Notes: generated by a model not told the origin, from the sequence alone. A DNA stretch of 64,000 nt from Actinopolyspora halophila DSM 43834 (GCF_000371785.1 NZ_AQUI01000002.1:1777276-1841275), one strand, 5' to 3'; counted from the stretch's first letter, positions 1 through 9,496 are shown. Translations and numbers: made by a program.

Positions 1-1412
1 GGGACAACCTGATGGCCTTCGACCTGCGCACCGGGGAGTTGTTGCCGTGGTCGCCCTCGGTGACCGCCACGGAATTCGAGTCGAGCATCGATCCGGGGCC
101 GCTGTGCGACTTGGTCGGCACCGACCGCTGGAGATGCGACACCGTGTTCGACGTGACCACGGGGCCGGCGGGCGACAGGATCTACGTCGGTGGTGACTTC
201 GACAGGATCGACGACAGGTGGCGTTCCAGAGTCGCCGCCTTCAACACGGCCGAGCGCGTTCTGGTTGACGATTTCGACCCGCGGGTGCGGGGTCGGGTGC
301 GCGCGCTCGCGGCCACCGCGGAAAGTGTGTACCTGGGCGGGGCCTTCGACGGGGTCGACGGCGCCGACCGGAGCAGGCTCGCGGCCGTTTCCTCCACGGG
401 AGAACTGCTTCCGTGGGCTCCGACGGCCGATGCCACGGTGCACAGCGTGCTCGCCGTCCCGCAGCAGAGCAGGGTGCTCGTCGGCGGGGCCTTCGACAGG
501 GTCAACGGGCAGCGGCGGGTCGCGCTGTCGGCCGTCGACTCCGCTTCGGGGGCCAACGTCTCCTGGCGGTGGCAGGCGCCGTCCACCGACGACGTGGTCA
601 CCGACCTCGACACGGACGGTCGGGGCACTGCCTATTTCGGCTCGTACAACTGGGAGGGGGTCCACCCCAGGTTCGAGGGCCGCGGGGCGGTGCGGATCGA
701 CAACGGTTCCACCGTCTGGATGGACGGTTGCTACGGGGACACCCAGTCGGTCGCCGTGGCCGCGGGTGTGGTCTACGCCGCCTCGCACACGCATGCCTGC
801 GCCGCGCTGGAAGCCATCCCCGAGGACGGTTCGATCGACTACCAGCGGTTGACGGCGGAAACGACGGAAGCCACGGGCACGTCGCCGCGCGACGTGAACC
901 ACGTGGGCGAGGGCGATCCCGTCCCGGAGCTGTTGCCGTGGTTGCCGAACACCAACGGCGGCCCGCAGGACAGTCCGTGGAAGAACGGGACCTGGGCCGT
1001 GGACGCGAACTCGGAGTACGTCGTGGTCGGTGGCGAGTTCACCACCGTCAACGGTGAACCACAGCAGTCCCTGACCCGGTTCGCGGCCCGCTCGGTGCCC
1101 GAGGCGACCCACAACGGCCCGCAGGTCCCGTTCCGGGCCCCGCAGGTGCGACGGGATCGGTCCACCGGAGACGTCTCGATCGAGTGGCAAGGTACCTGGG
1201 ACGCGCAGAACAGCTCGATCCGCTACGAGGTTATACGGGTCGGCAGGGCGGAACCGGTCCACACGGTGACCAGGGAATCGTGGCCCTGGCAAATCCCGAC
1301 GATGCGGTTCACGGACACGCGTCCCCCAGCGGGGGACACGGAGTACTGGATCCGGGCCGTCGACTCCGACGGGGCCTCCATAGGTTCCCCGCGGGGCAGC
1401 ACCGGCTGGTGA
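1..1412 (+). CDS. Secreted-type beta-propeller repeat protein with C-terminal fibronectin III domain (5' partial)
   Basis: The reading frame is already open at the window edge, so the N-terminus and any signal peptide are missing; the first Met visible at 12 is probably internal. Four to five copies of a repeat of the form (V/L)GG-x-F-x-x-(V/I)-(D/N)-G...LAA, several followed by TG-x-LLPW, match the DUF5122-type (delta-60 repeat) beta-propeller. The last roughly 90 residues, with a TEYWIRAVD segment, look like a fibronectin type III domain. Such proteins are usually exported and surface-associated. It converges with the beta-helix protein, and both sit beside polysaccharide genes, so a cell-envelope role is inferred. 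Substrate or partner is unknown. Confidence 0.75.
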   Translation, partial: DNLMAFDLRTGELLPWSPSVTATEFESSIDPGPLCDLVGTDRWRCDTVFDVTTGPAGDRIYVGGDFDRIDDRWRSRVAAFNTAERVLVDDFDPRVRGRVRALAATAESVYLGGAFDGVDGADRSRLAAVSSTGELLPWAPTADATVHSVLAVPQQSRVLVGGAFDRVNGQRRVALSAVDSASGANVSWRWQAPSTDDVVTDLDTDGRGTAYFGSYNWEGVHPRFEGRGAVRIDNGSTVWMDGCYGDTQSVAVAAGVVYAASHTHACAALEAIPEDGSIDYQRLTAETTEATGTSPRDVNHVGEGDPVPELLPWLPNTNGGPQDSPWKNGTWAVDANSEYVVVGGEFTTVNGEPQQSLTRFAARSVPEATHNGPQVPFRAPQVRRDRSTGDVSIEWQGTWDAQNSSIRYEVIRVGRAEPVHTVTRESWPWQIPTMRFTDTRPPAGDTEYWIRAVDSDGASIGSPRGSTGW

Positions 1413-1483
1413 TCAGGCGCGGGCCCGAAGCGGTCGGAAACGAACGGTTGTTCCGTGCTCCTCGGGGCGCGGAACGGCACGGG

Positions 1484-3286
1484 TCAGGGCCTGCCGGGCC
1501 GCACGAGGATTCCCACATCGGGGTGGTCGTCCGGGGAGGTACCGAGCCGCTCGGTCACTTCCCCGGGAACCGGCCGCCCCGCGTCGGTTCCCGGGGCGTT
1601 CGGTCGTAGCCGGTAGTCGCCCTCCTCCGGATCCCGGAAGGGCGTCCCGGAGGCGCGCACGACGGTACTGTGCCTGCCCTGGCCGGTTTCCGCGGTCAAT
1701 TCGGGCAGCGTCTCGAACCGTTCCGAACGTCCGGAACCGAGGTATCGATCCACCAGGTGGGGCTCCTCACCCCGGACGTAGACGTTTCCGTCGCTGCGGG
1801 AGACGAACCCCGGTGTGGGCACGTCCCCCGGTTTGTGGTTCTTCGCGGTGGCGAAGGGATGCCCCGCGGCGGTGCCTGCGAAGTGGTTGTTCACCAGCTC
1901 GGTCCCGGCTGTGATCCAGCTCAGACCGAGCCGGTCGCTGTACGGATCGGAGGAGGGGGAACGCACGTCGTTGTACAGCCCGACCGCCCCTCGGTTCCCG
2001 AGGAAAGTGTTGTGGAGAACGCGCACCCGGTCGGCGCTCGATATCTTCACCCCGAGCCCCCGGTTCTCGGCGATCAGGTTCGAGGCGATCAGAGCGTCCG
2101 AGGAGACCTCGTAGAACAGGCCGTGTTTGACGTTGCCCCGCGTGGTGTTGCCCAGGACCACGGCGTTCGTGCAGCCCAGGTCGCACCACCAGCCCGACCC
2201 GGTGTTGTCGACGAAGGAGTTCCGCCGGATCACCGGTCGCGCAGTGCGGGTGATCTTGACTCCGGCGGCGCCGATGGCGGGCCCGCTCAGGGCGAAGTGC
2301 TCGCGATTGTTGCGGGCCACGAGATTCCCGCTCATCCGTATCCCGTCCGCCCTGTTGGCCATCATCCCCACGAGCCCGTTGTCGCTGAAGACGTTGTCGA
2401 CCACCCTCGCTCCGGGGGCGAACACGGCAGCGCCGCTGGATGCCGCCCAGGAGAAGGCATTGCCTTCCAGGGTTACCTCCGCGGAGTTGACCACGACCAT
2501 GGCGCCCTCGCGCCCGTACTCCTGCCGCGAGGCGTAGTGGGCCACCCCGATCCCGCGCAGACTGCTTCCCGCCGCGCGCGGCCCGTCGAACTGGAGCAGC
2601 CAGGAGCGGGTGGCGGCCTCGACCGTCCTCCCCTCCGGGGCGTTGCCGATCAGCAGTGTTTCCTCGTCCGGGTCGACGAAGAAGGTCCCCTCCGTCACAG
2701 CCGCGCGCTCGGTCACTTGGCGCAGCGGTTCACCGTCGAGGAAAACCATGTCGGCCAACCCGGCGTCCGGGTGCCGCGGATCGACGATCTCGGGTATGAA
2801 GCAGTCCCTGCAGAAGTCCGGACTCCAGCCCTCGTGCATCCAGCCCCGCCCCGTGGGCTCCCAGGTTTCTACGACTTCGCTGCCCTTCAACCAGACCCGT
2901 TCACCGGGATAGGACCTGATGTGCAGTCTTTTGCGGACCACCCCGATGCTTTCCCGGTAGGTTCCGGAGCGCAGCACGATCGTCGCCGCCTGATCCGCCG
3001 TGCGCACGGCCTCACCCAGTGTCCGCAGCGGGTCGGAGCGAGTCCCCCGCGCGCCTGCGGTGCCGGAGGTGGAGACGAAAAGCGCTCCCTCCGGCACCGG
3101 TGGTGGGCCCGTGCCGGGAATTTCCGGCAGCGGAGGGGCGCCGGACGGACGCGTCCGTGCGGTCGTGGATTCCGAATCGTGCTGTGCCCAGGTTCCGGAG
3201 ACGAGCACAGCGGCGCAGACGACGAGGATGCCCAGCACGCGGGCACCACTTCGGTGACCACCGGAAGGGGGCGTCCGCCCGAACAT
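1484..3286 (-). CDS. Secreted right-handed parallel beta-helix repeat protein
   Basis: A 600-residue protein. A hydrophobic segment at about residues 17-35 acts as signal peptide or membrane anchor and is followed by a Pro-rich stretch. Around residue 70 there is a DUF1565-like entry (LFVSTSG...DPLRTLGEAV), then a long array of beta-helix rungs rich in Asn and Val (for example VRVLHNTFLGNRG), typical of the pectate-lyase-like fold. This fold binds or cleaves polysaccharides outside the cell. No catalytic set could be assigned, so a lyase, epimerase or purely structural role are all possible. The ATG is the only good start ahead of the hydrophobic segment. It is followed in the same direction by nothing closer than the window-edge gene, which converges on it. 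Confidence 0.8.
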   Translation of the reverse strand: MFGRTPPSGGHRSGARVLGILVVCAAVLVSGTWAQHDSESTTARTRPSGAPPLPEIPGTGPPPVPEGALFVSTSGTAGARGTRSDPLRTLGEAVRTADQAATIVLRSGTYRESIGVVRKRLHIRSYPGERVWLKGSEVVETWEPTGRGWMHEGWSPDFCRDCFIPEIVDPRHPDAGLADMVFLDGEPLRQVTERAAVTEGTFFVDPDEETLLIGNAPEGRTVEAATRSWLLQFDGPRAAGSSLRGIGVAHYASRQEYGREGAMVVVNSAEVTLEGNAFSWAASSGAAVFAPGARVVDNVFSDNGLVGMMANRADGIRMSGNLVARNNREHFALSGPAIGAAGVKITRTARPVIRRNSFVDNTGSGWWCDLGCTNAVVLGNTTRGNVKHGLFYEVSSDALIASNLIAENRGLGVKISSADRVRVLHNTFLGNRGAVGLYNDVRSPSSDPYSDRLGLSWITAGTELVNNHFAGTAAGHPFATAKNHKPGDVPTPGFVSRSDGNVYVRGEEPHLVDRYLGSGRSERFETLPELTAETGQGRHSTVVRASGTPFRDPEEGDYRLRPNAPGTDAGRPVPGEVTERLGTSPDDHPDVGILVRPGRP

Positions 3287-3358
3287 ACGATCCCACCGTT
3301 TCGTCTTCTCGGTGTCCGGTGTGGTCCCCGCGTTCGCGGCGGACCGGATGCTTCGGAG

Positions 3359-3781
3359 TCATTCCGACACGGACAACCCGGTGCGAAGCAGCGTGGTCGA
3401 CACGTTCCCCGTGTAGGGAAAGTACACGATCCCGACGCCGACGCTTTCGAGCTTGGACTCCATCTCGTGAGCGCGTTCCGTCCCCCTCCAGTCGTCGCCC
3501 TTGAACAGCACGTGGAAGCCGACCCGTTGCCAGGTGAGGTACTTGTCGACGTGCGGATCGGCGATGGCCTGGTCGACGTACCTGATGCTGGAAACGATCT
3601 CCAGTCGCTGCTCGAACGGGATCACGGGGTGCTTGGCCTTCGCGCTCAGCACCACTTCGTCGGTGGCCACTCCGGCTATGAGCAGGTCGCACTCCGAGCG
3701 GGCGCGTTCGAGGATCCGCAGGTGCCCTATGTGGAACATGTCGTAGGCGCCGGGCGCGTAACCGACGACGGGTCTGCTCAC
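3359..3781 (-). CDS. Glycerol-3-phosphate cytidylyltransferase-like nucleotidyltransferase (TagD family)
   Basis: A 140-residue cytidylyltransferase. GAYDMFHIGH (residues 11-20) is the HxGH nucleotide-binding signature of the TagD/glycerol-3-phosphate cytidylyltransferase family, and YTGNVSTT near the C-terminus corresponds to the family's RTxGISTT motif. Length matches the family (about 130-140). The GTG start overlaps the stop of the upstream CDP-alcohol phosphotransferase by four bases (GTGA), so the two are translationally coupled; a longer frame through the upstream gene is rejected because it has no family homology. The inferred job is to make a CDP-activated polyol or alcohol used by its partner. 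The exact substrate cannot be read from the sequence, and adenylyl transfer is also possible. Confidence 0.85.
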   Translation of the reverse strand: MSRPVVGYAPGAYDMFHIGHLRILERARSECDLLIAGVATDEVVLSAKAKHPVIPFEQRLEIVSSIRYVDQAIADPHVDKYLTWQRVGFHVLFKGDDWRGTERAHEMESKLESVGVGIVYFPYTGNVSTTLLRTGLSVSE

Positions 3782-4560
3782 GGTTCTCCCCCGTTCGCGG
3801 TCAGTCGCTTCGCCCGGAGAAACCATCCGGGCAGCGCCGCACAGGCGAACAACGTCTGGGCCAGCAGCAGCGCCGTGTAGACCGCGGTGAAGGCGAAATG
3901 CGCTCCGAGCAGCACGAATGCCAGACACAGGACCCCGTAGTCGGTGGGGGAAACCAGCAGGGAACGCCAGGCCGACGGGGCCGTGCCGTTCGCGGGCCCC
4001 GCGGTGGTGTGCAGCTTCCGGAGTTGTTCGTTGAGGATCATCGCGAAGAAGAGGACGCTCTCCACCACGGTGAAAACGAGGGGGACCAGCAACCACCAGT
4101 CGGGGTGATCACCGAAGCGGTGGGCGGAAACGAGCACGGCCGAATGCAGCATCGGGATCTTCGCGCTGTCCACGACGTGATCCAGCCATTCCCCCGAGGG
4201 ATGTCCGCCGCCGCGCAGTCTGGCAAGTTGCCCGTCCGCCGAGTCGAGGGCGTAACCGAGCAACAGTGCCGCGGCCACCCCCACACCGAGTGCCGGGGTG
4301 GGAGGAAGGAGCGCCAGCGCGAGAATTCCGGCGAGGGTGCACAACGCGCTCACGAGGGTGACCTCGTTGGGAGTTCTGCCCGCGAGGTGGGCGACGGCGG
4401 CCAGGTAGCCCCCGGCCCTGCGATTGACGAACCGCGAATACGCGGGTGCGCCCCGCGCCGACTTCTGCGCGCCGGGAAGCCGGCGAAGTATCGTCCCGAA
4501 CGTGGGGTTCGTGTGATCCGCCTCGGACGGGGAACCACACCTCGGGGTGGAACCGCGCAC
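3778..4560 (-). CDS. CDP-alcohol phosphatidyltransferase family membrane protein
   Basis: A 260-residue membrane enzyme carrying the complete CDP-alcohol phosphotransferase motif D-G-x2-A-R-x8-G-x3-D-x3-D at residues 109-131. Several hydrophobic helices flank it (about 66-105 and 135-245). The family transfers a phospho-alcohol from a CDP-alcohol to an acceptor such as a lipid or sugar, with two Mg2+ ions held by the Asp residues. The GTG start has a good AAGGAG ribosome binding site 7 nt upstream. The next gene, a CDP-forming enzyme, overlaps it by 4 bases, so the pair likely makes and consumes the same CDP-alcohol. The N-terminal about 45 residues are polar and not part of the family core. 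Confidence 0.85.
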   Translation of the reverse strand: MRGSTPRCGSPSEADHTNPTFGTILRRLPGAQKSARGAPAYSRFVNRRAGGYLAAVAHLAGRTPNEVTLVSALCTLAGILALALLPPTPALGVGVAAALLLGYALDSADGQLARLRGGGHPSGEWLDHVVDSAKIPMLHSAVLVSAHRFGDHPDWWLLVPLVFTVVESVLFFAMILNEQLRKLHTTAGPANGTAPSAWRSLLVSPTDYGVLCLAFVLLGAHFAFTAVYTALLLAQTLFACAALPGWFLRAKRLTANGGEP

Positions 4561-4947
4561 GGAATCTCCTTCGTCGGTGGTATCTGCGGATGCCCGGAGA
4601 AGTTTTCATCCCTTCCGGACCGGGTGTCGTTGCCGAATCGATGTTTTCCGGTGCCGAGCGTTCTCGGACCGCGCCGCTGCGGTGTTTCGTCCTGTCGGGA
4701 CGGAAGAATCCTCGGGAACGAACCCTCGGAGGTGTTCTGGTGATCGTCAAGTGATCTCGGTTCGTTACAGCGTTATCGTAATCGTCGTGTTCACCCCGGG
4801 GATCCGTACCGTGAAACGAGCCGTCCGGGCGTGTCCCCCGAGAGGTCGACAGCGGAAGTGCCGTCCCGGCCGGCTCGTCGCGGCCGGTGACCGCCCGACG
4901 CCGTCGATTCCGGGGATCCAGGCGGGATCGTGTCGAATGGAGCTGCG
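4561..4947. other. Intergenic region between divergent glycan genes
   Basis: No gene is seen in this 387-base stretch. It separates the minus-strand CDP-alcohol phosphotransferase from the plus-strand chain-length-type gene and presumably carries promoters for both. A less GC-rich segment lies around 4755-4795. No promoter could be assigned with confidence. Confidence 0.5.
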
Positions 4948-6477
4948 ATGAACGAACTTTTACCGGCCCCGAACATAGTCGGTGCGTTGTGGCGGTACCG
5001 GTGGAGTTCGCTCGTCGTGGTCGTCGGCACGGTGCTGATCAGTGTCCTGGTAGCTCTGACGGTGGGCAGTGCCGGTGCCGCCCAGGCGCGCATCGTGCTC
5101 AAGTCCCCCGATTCCGTCGAGGCGCTCGGCTACGAGGTGACCAGCGAATCGGGGTTCGTGCGTTATGTGAACCAGCGGGCGCTGTTCGTGACCTCGGATC
5201 GTGTTCTCGAGTCGGCGCGGAAGCGGCTGGAAGCCCCCGAGTCGATCGAGGAGTTGCGCGAGGCGGTGGAGGCCAAGGCCTCGGACAACGGTGACTCGGT
5301 CGTCGTGCGGGTCGACATCGGCAGTGCCGCGCGGTCGACCGAGATCGCCAATGCGGTCGTGACCGCCTACCGGCGCGAGTCCGAGTCCGAAGTGACGAGC
5401 GCGGCGGAGAAGGCACTCGAGAGCCTGCGTTCCCGGCGAGCGGAACTCGTGGAGGGGAACGGAGGAGACTCCGGTTCGGCGTCCAGCAGCACCGTCAGTG
5501 AGCTGGACCAACGCATTACCGCGATCAACATATCCGCCGAACAGTTCGGCGATGGTGTGTCCTTCACGGACAAGGCCGTCACGGATTCCTCGGGTGTGCT
5601 CACCGTGCTGCTGCGTGACGCGTTCGTCGGGCTGGCCGTGGGGCTGCTGCTGGCCGCCACGATCGCCTGGGCCCGCGCGGACCGCAATCGCAGGCTCCGA
5701 AACGCGGCCGATCTGACCCGGCTCTCCGACGATCCGCTCCTCGGGGAGATCGAAGCACTGGGGGAGGGGGCCTCCGCACGGCTGCACAACCTCGTGGTTC
5801 CGCCGCTCGGTTCCTACCGCTTGGTGGCCTCGGTGCTGCGGAACACCGTGCGGGGTGGGCTGGTGGCCGTTACCGGTGTCTCCGTCGGGGACGGTGCGAC
5901 CACCACGGTCCTGCAAGTGGCCGGAGCCGCCGCTCGGGACGGCCTGCGGGTGCTCGTCGTCGACGCGGCGGTGCGGACCAGGGAACTCTCGCACAGCGTC
6001 GCGCTGCAGAACGACTGGTACGGAATGGCCCCCATAGCCGCCGGAGCGGCCACTGTGCACGCTTCCACGCGGGTGATCGAGGTGGGGCCGGGGATAGAGT
6101 TCCGGGTCGTGCCCGCGGGCCGAGCCGGTGAGGGAGCCCCGGACTACTTCCGGTCCTCCCTGCTGCGGCGAGCGATGGTGGAGGCGCGCGGTGGGTACGA
6201 CCTCGTGCTCGTCGATCTGCCGCCGTTGGAGAGCGCCCCCGAGGTGAGCGCTTTGATACCGGCGGCCGACGGTGTCGTGCTCACCGTACGTCGGGAACGG
6301 TCGGTGGCCGCCTGGCGCAGGGCGCGGGAGCGGATCGAGCTGCTCGGAGGCAAGACCGCGGGGTACGTGTTCACTTTCGCCGCGCACGAATCCCCCGAGA
6401 CCTCTGCGGAGAGCGCGCAGAACGGCGAGTCGCGGATACGGGTGGCGGCGCCTCCCAACGGTCGGGCTGATCGGTGA
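4948..6477 (+). CDS. Wzz-like chain-length determinant fused to a degenerate tyrosine-kinase-like ATPase domain
   Basis: A 509-residue protein. TM1 lies at about residues 18-38, an extracytoplasmic helical region at 40-210, TM2 at about 217-242 and a cytoplasmic P-loop-fold domain at about 290-495. This is the Wzc/CpsCD architecture controlling polysaccharide chain length and export. The ATPase motifs are altered: the Walker A position reads SVGDGATTT (no Lys), Walker A' reads VLVVDAAVR, and Walker B-like LVLVDLPP is kept. The C-terminus lacks the Tyr cluster of true BY-kinases, so kinase activity is doubtful. The ATG is preferred over an in-frame GTG 18 bases earlier because GGAGC precedes it. 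It overlaps the flippase gene by 4 bases. Confidence 0.8.
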   Translation: MNELLPAPNIVGALWRYRWSSLVVVVGTVLISVLVALTVGSAGAAQARIVLKSPDSVEALGYEVTSESGFVRYVNQRALFVTSDRVLESARKRLEAPESIEELREAVEAKASDNGDSVVVRVDIGSAARSTEIANAVVTAYRRESESEVTSAAEKALESLRSRRAELVEGNGGDSGSASSSTVSELDQRITAINISAEQFGDGVSFTDKAVTDSSGVLTVLLRDAFVGLAVGLLLAATIAWARADRNRRLRNAADLTRLSDDPLLGEIEALGEGASARLHNLVVPPLGSYRLVASVLRNTVRGGLVAVTGVSVGDGATTTVLQVAGAAARDGLRVLVVDAAVRTRELSHSVALQNDWYGMAPIAAGAATVHASTRVIEVGPGIEFRVVPAGRAGEGAPDYFRSSLLRRAMVEARGGYDLVLVDLPPLESAPEVSALIPAADGVVLTVRRERSVAAWRRARERIELLGGKTAGYVFTFAAHESPETSAESAQNGESRIRVAAPPNGRADR

Positions 6478-7730
6478 CTCCCGCGAGACGTGGCGGAGTG
6501 TTCGGGAAGCTCGCGGGGGACGGTGCGGCCGGGATCCTGTCCCAGGCGGCGACCGCGGCCGCGAGCTTCGCGGTACAGCTGGTGGCCGCGGGGACCCTGG
6601 GCCTGTCCGACTACGGCGTTTTCGCGTTGCTACTGGCCATGCTGGTCGGAGCCAACGCGCTCCACGTCGGGTTCGTGTGCGACGGCTTCACCGTTTTCGA
6701 CCGGCACGATCCCGGTTGCCGTTCGAGTCTGGTCACCGGAGCCCTGCTGGTCATGGGAGCGTGCGTGCTCTGTGCCGTGGTGCTCGCCTCGACGGTTTCG
6801 CGGGAAGGCCCGTGGCTGACCGCGGTGTACGCGGTACTGGTGGTCTGCAGGCTGCTCGCGGAGACCGTCCGCAGGATCTTCGTGGCCAGGGTGAATTTCG
6901 GTTCGCTGCTGAACAACGATCTGTGCTGTCTGTCGGTGACTCTGCTCGCGCTCGCGGTGGCCCCCGCGTTGTTCGGGGAGCCGAGCCCGACGATGCTCTT
7001 CGGGGTGATGTGCTGCGGTGCGCTCGCCACGATCCTCACGGGACTGGTGCAGTTGCCGCGGGAGGAGCGCGGTGGACTGCGTCCCGGGGTTCGGGAATTC
7101 CCGGCCCTGGCCGGATTCGCGGTGTGGCGTGCGCTGCAGGCGGGACTGCGACCGATGACTCTGCTGGCGGTGCGGCTGCTGGTGGCCAACACGATCTCCA
7201 CGGCCGCTGTCGGCGTGCTCGAACTGGCGAGGTTGGTCGTCGCGCCGGTACAGGTGCTGATCAACGGGTCGGGCAGTCTGCTGCTCGGCAGAATAGCGGC
7301 TCGTGAACGTTCCGGCGACGAACGTGATCCGGCGGTGCTGGGAAAGGCGTCCCGGGCGCTGGTGTTCGCGACTGTCGTCTGCGGAGGGGCGTTGGGCGGT
7401 GCGGCCCTCGTGCTGGTCCCCCTGGTGCTCGACAAGTCGCTCGATCCGATGTTGGTCTTCGGATGGGTGGCATACCAGGTGACCTGGGCCGCCGGACTGC
7501 CCTACGTCACCGAACTCGTGGCCCGGCGAGTGTCGCGCCGAGTCTTCCGGATTCGGCTCGTGGACTCGTTGGTGGGACTGGTCCTGACGGTCGTGGCGGT
7601 GTCGACGGGGGTGACCGTCACCGTGCTGCCGTCGTTGTTGGCGCTGGGAGGGCTCTACACGGTGTACGTGGCGCGTTCCGCGGTGTTCGGGCAACGAGCC
7701 CGGCGCACGGAGGAAGTCAGCCGGTGTTGA
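6474..7730 (+). CDS. Polysaccharide flippase-like membrane protein (Wzx/MviN-type)
   Basis: A 418-residue, strongly hydrophobic protein with about twelve predicted transmembrane helices spread over its whole length and short basic loops. Overall layout matches oligosaccharide flippases of the MOP superfamily, which move lipid-linked repeat units across the cytoplasmic membrane. No sharp sequence motif is available, so the call rests on topology plus context: its GTG start overlaps the stop of the Wzz/Wzc-like gene (GTGA), making a translationally coupled pair of chain-length regulator and flippase. It converges on the PEBP gene. Another MOP-type exporter or polysaccharide membrane protein is the main alternative. 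Confidence 0.7.
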   Translation: MTPARRGGVFGKLAGDGAAGILSQAATAAASFAVQLVAAGTLGLSDYGVFALLLAMLVGANALHVGFVCDGFTVFDRHDPGCRSSLVTGALLVMGACVLCAVVLASTVSREGPWLTAVYAVLVVCRLLAETVRRIFVARVNFGSLLNNDLCCLSVTLLALAVAPALFGEPSPTMLFGVMCCGALATILTGLVQLPREERGGLRPGVREFPALAGFAVWRALQAGLRPMTLLAVRLLVANTISTAAVGVLELARLVVAPVQVLINGSGSLLLGRIAARERSGDERDPAVLGKASRALVFATVVCGGALGGAALVLVPLVLDKSLDPMLVFGWVAYQVTWAAGLPYVTELVARRVSRRVFRIRLVDSLVGLVLTVVAVSTGVTVTVLPSLLALGGLYTVYVARSAVFGQRARRTEEVSRC

Positions 7731-7861
7731 ACTCCCGCCCTGCCCGGGGCGCACCCCTCGGGACGGACTCAGCCGGGCTGTTCGTCCGGGACGAGCCCGT
7801 CCGCGAGCCGGCGGGGGTCCGCCGAGCGGACCCCCACACCGACCCGAGTGGAAAACTTCGT

Positions 7862-8407
7862 TCAGTGCGCGTAGGTGGGGGCGATGATTCCCCGGCCCAC
7901 GGCGTGGAAGGCGAGCATGAAGTTGACCACCGCCGGAGTCGCGTCCTCGTCGACTCCGAGGTTCTCGCTGTCCACCGCGGTGACCGCGAAGTAGTAGCGG
8001 TGCGGCCGGTCACCCTCCGGAGGGGCGGCCCCGCCGAAGGCACGCTCTCCCATGTCGTTGCGTACGTGGAAGGAGCCCGCCGGAATCCCGTTGCCGCTGC
8101 GGTCTCCCGCACTCGTGGCCAGTTCGGTGACGGAGGCGGGGACGTCGACGAGGACCCAGTGCCAGAACCCACCCGGAATGGGGGCGTCCGGGTCGAAGCA
8201 GGTCACGACGAAGCTCTTCGTGCTCTCCGGGAAACCGTGCCAGGAAAGCTGCGGCGAGATGTTGCTCCCGCCCGCTCCCATGCCGTCGAAGGCCTGCGCC
8301 TTGGACATGGGCTGGCCGTCCGTCACGTCCGTGGAGCTGACCGTGAAGGAGGGTATCTCGGGAAGCAGGCTGTACGGATCGGGATCGATGGGACGCTCTA
8401 GGCTCAT
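7862..8407 (-). CDS. PEBP family (YbhB/YbcL, Raf-kinase-inhibitor-like) protein
   Basis: A 181-residue cytosolic-type protein with the phosphatidylethanolamine-binding-protein signatures DPDAP followed by [10 protein letters not shown] and the second conserved block [12 protein letters not shown]. The ligand pocket residues (Asp-Pro-Asp and the His of HRYYF) are present. Bacterial members are widespread; their physiological role is generally unknown. The ATG was chosen because GGGAGG lies about 5 bases upstream and the family core starts soon after; a longer frame upstream has no family similarity. It is a single gene converging with the flippase. Confidence 0.9.
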   Translation of the reverse strand: MSLERPIDPDPYSLLPEIPSFTVSSTDVTDGQPMSKAQAFDGMGAGGSNISPQLSWHGFPESTKSFVVTCFDPDAPIPGGFWHWVLVDVPASVTELATSAGDRSGNGIPAGSFHVRNDMGERAFGGAAPPEGDRPHRYYFAVTAVDSENLGVDEDATPAVVNFMLAFHAVGRGIIAPTYAH

Positions 8408-8643
8408 GGACCCTCCCCTTTTCTCGTCGATCGGAGTTCGGTGCGCCTCGGCCGTCTCCCGCGCGGAGAGATCGACCGGGTCCACTCTATTGACGTCTTC
8501 CACGTGCCGTCCTTCGGGGATTCCCAGTCGGTACCGGGTCCATTCGCGAGTGCACCGCGTCGTCTTCCGGACGGGCACGGTTCGTCGCCGCTCGTGCGGA
8601 AGCCCGGATTCCGGGAGGTCGGAGCGGGACCGTGCCCCGGTGA

Positions 8644-9483
8644 TCAGTGTGGCGAGATGGTCACAGCCAGTGCTCCGGGCCCCACATTGGCTCCGATGGC
8701 GGTGCTCACCTGGGTCCGAACGAACTCCTCCCCGCGGGGGAGTTTTTTCTTCAGCGCGGTCATCAGCTCCTCCGCGTCGTTCGGGGCGGCGAAGTGCTCC
8801 ACCGCCACGTCCACGGGGGCGTCGCCGGCCAGCTCGACCGCGCGGTCCACCGCCTTTCCCACCGCGCGCTCGGAGCCGAGTATCTTGTCCATCGGTTCGA
8901 CCTCGCCGTCACGTACCGTCAACAGCGGCTTGACCGACATCTTGGAGCCGAAGTAGGCAGCGGTTTTCCCGATGTAGCCTGCCCTGTGCAGGTACTCGAG
9001 GCTGTCGACGTAGATGATCACCTGGGTCCGCGCGGCACGTTTCTGCGCCGTGGCGCACACCTCGGCGGGAGACCCACCCGCCGCGGCCGTCCGGGCACCG
9101 GCCAGCGCCGCGAAGCCGAGGGCCATCCCGGAGGACTGGCTGTCCACGATGTGCACCGGGGTCGGGACATGGGTCGAGGCTTGGAGGGCCGCCTGGGTGG
9201 CCGGGGAGAGCCTGCTGGACAGGTGCAGCGAGACGACGGCGGTCGCCGAGTCGTGCCATGCCTGCTGGTAGGCCTGCAGCAGGGCGTCAGGGGCCGGTGC
9301 CTTGGCCTCGACCGGGACTCCGTTCCGCATGGCGCGCAACAGCCAGTCGGTGGACACGTGGGATTCCCGGGCGAGCTCGTCGCCGACTCGTAGCTGCATG
9401 CTGGCCACCGAGATCCCCCATCGCGAGGCCAGGTCCTGGGGGAGTGATGCCGTCGAGTCGGTCACGATCGCCACATGTTGCAC
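8644..9483 (-). CDS. DegV family fatty-acid-binding protein
   Basis: A 279-residue DegV protein. The N-terminal [15 protein letters not shown] motif binds the fatty-acid head group; family members supply bound fatty acid to FakA-type kinases or act in lipid trafficking. Length matches the family (about 280). The GTG start is supported strongly: a TAATCT hexamer ends 7 bases before it, so the transcript is likely leaderless, and the protein then begins exactly at the DegV domain. A much longer upstream frame is rejected because its extra 127 residues are low-complexity and unlike the family. No fakA-like gene is adjacent. Confidence 0.9.
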   Translation of the reverse strand: MQHVAIVTDSTASLPQDLASRWGISVASMQLRVGDELARESHVSTDWLLRAMRNGVPVEAKAPAPDALLQAYQQAWHDSATAVVSLHLSSRLSPATQAALQASTHVPTPVHIVDSQSSGMALGFAALAGARTAAAGGSPAEVCATAQKRAARTQVIIYVDSLEYLHRAGYIGKTAAYFGSKMSVKPLLTVRDGEVEPMDKILGSERAVGKAVDRAVELAGDAPVDVAVEHFAAPNDAEELMTALKKKLPRGEEFVRTQVSTAIGANVGPGALAVTISPH

Positions 9484-9496
9484 AAGATCCAGATTA
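9483..9496 (-). promoter_or_regulatory. Leaderless promoter -10 element of the DegV gene
   Basis: On the minus strand TAATCT (9496-9491) is followed by exactly 7 bases and then the GTG start codon. There is no Shine-Dalgarno sequence. This spacing puts the transcription start at the first base of the start codon. Confidence 0.6.

Noticed and set aside
1670-3880. Long plus-strand frame opposite the beta-helix and cytidylyltransferase genes
   Set aside because: Low-complexity antisense frame in high-GC DNA with no homology; the minus-strand genes have clear motifs.
4561-4947. Extracytoplasmic-sigma promoter (GGAAC ... GTT) in the divergent glycan intergenic region
   Set aside because: The spacing between the two elements is about 14 bases, shorter than the usual 16-17, and no other support exists.
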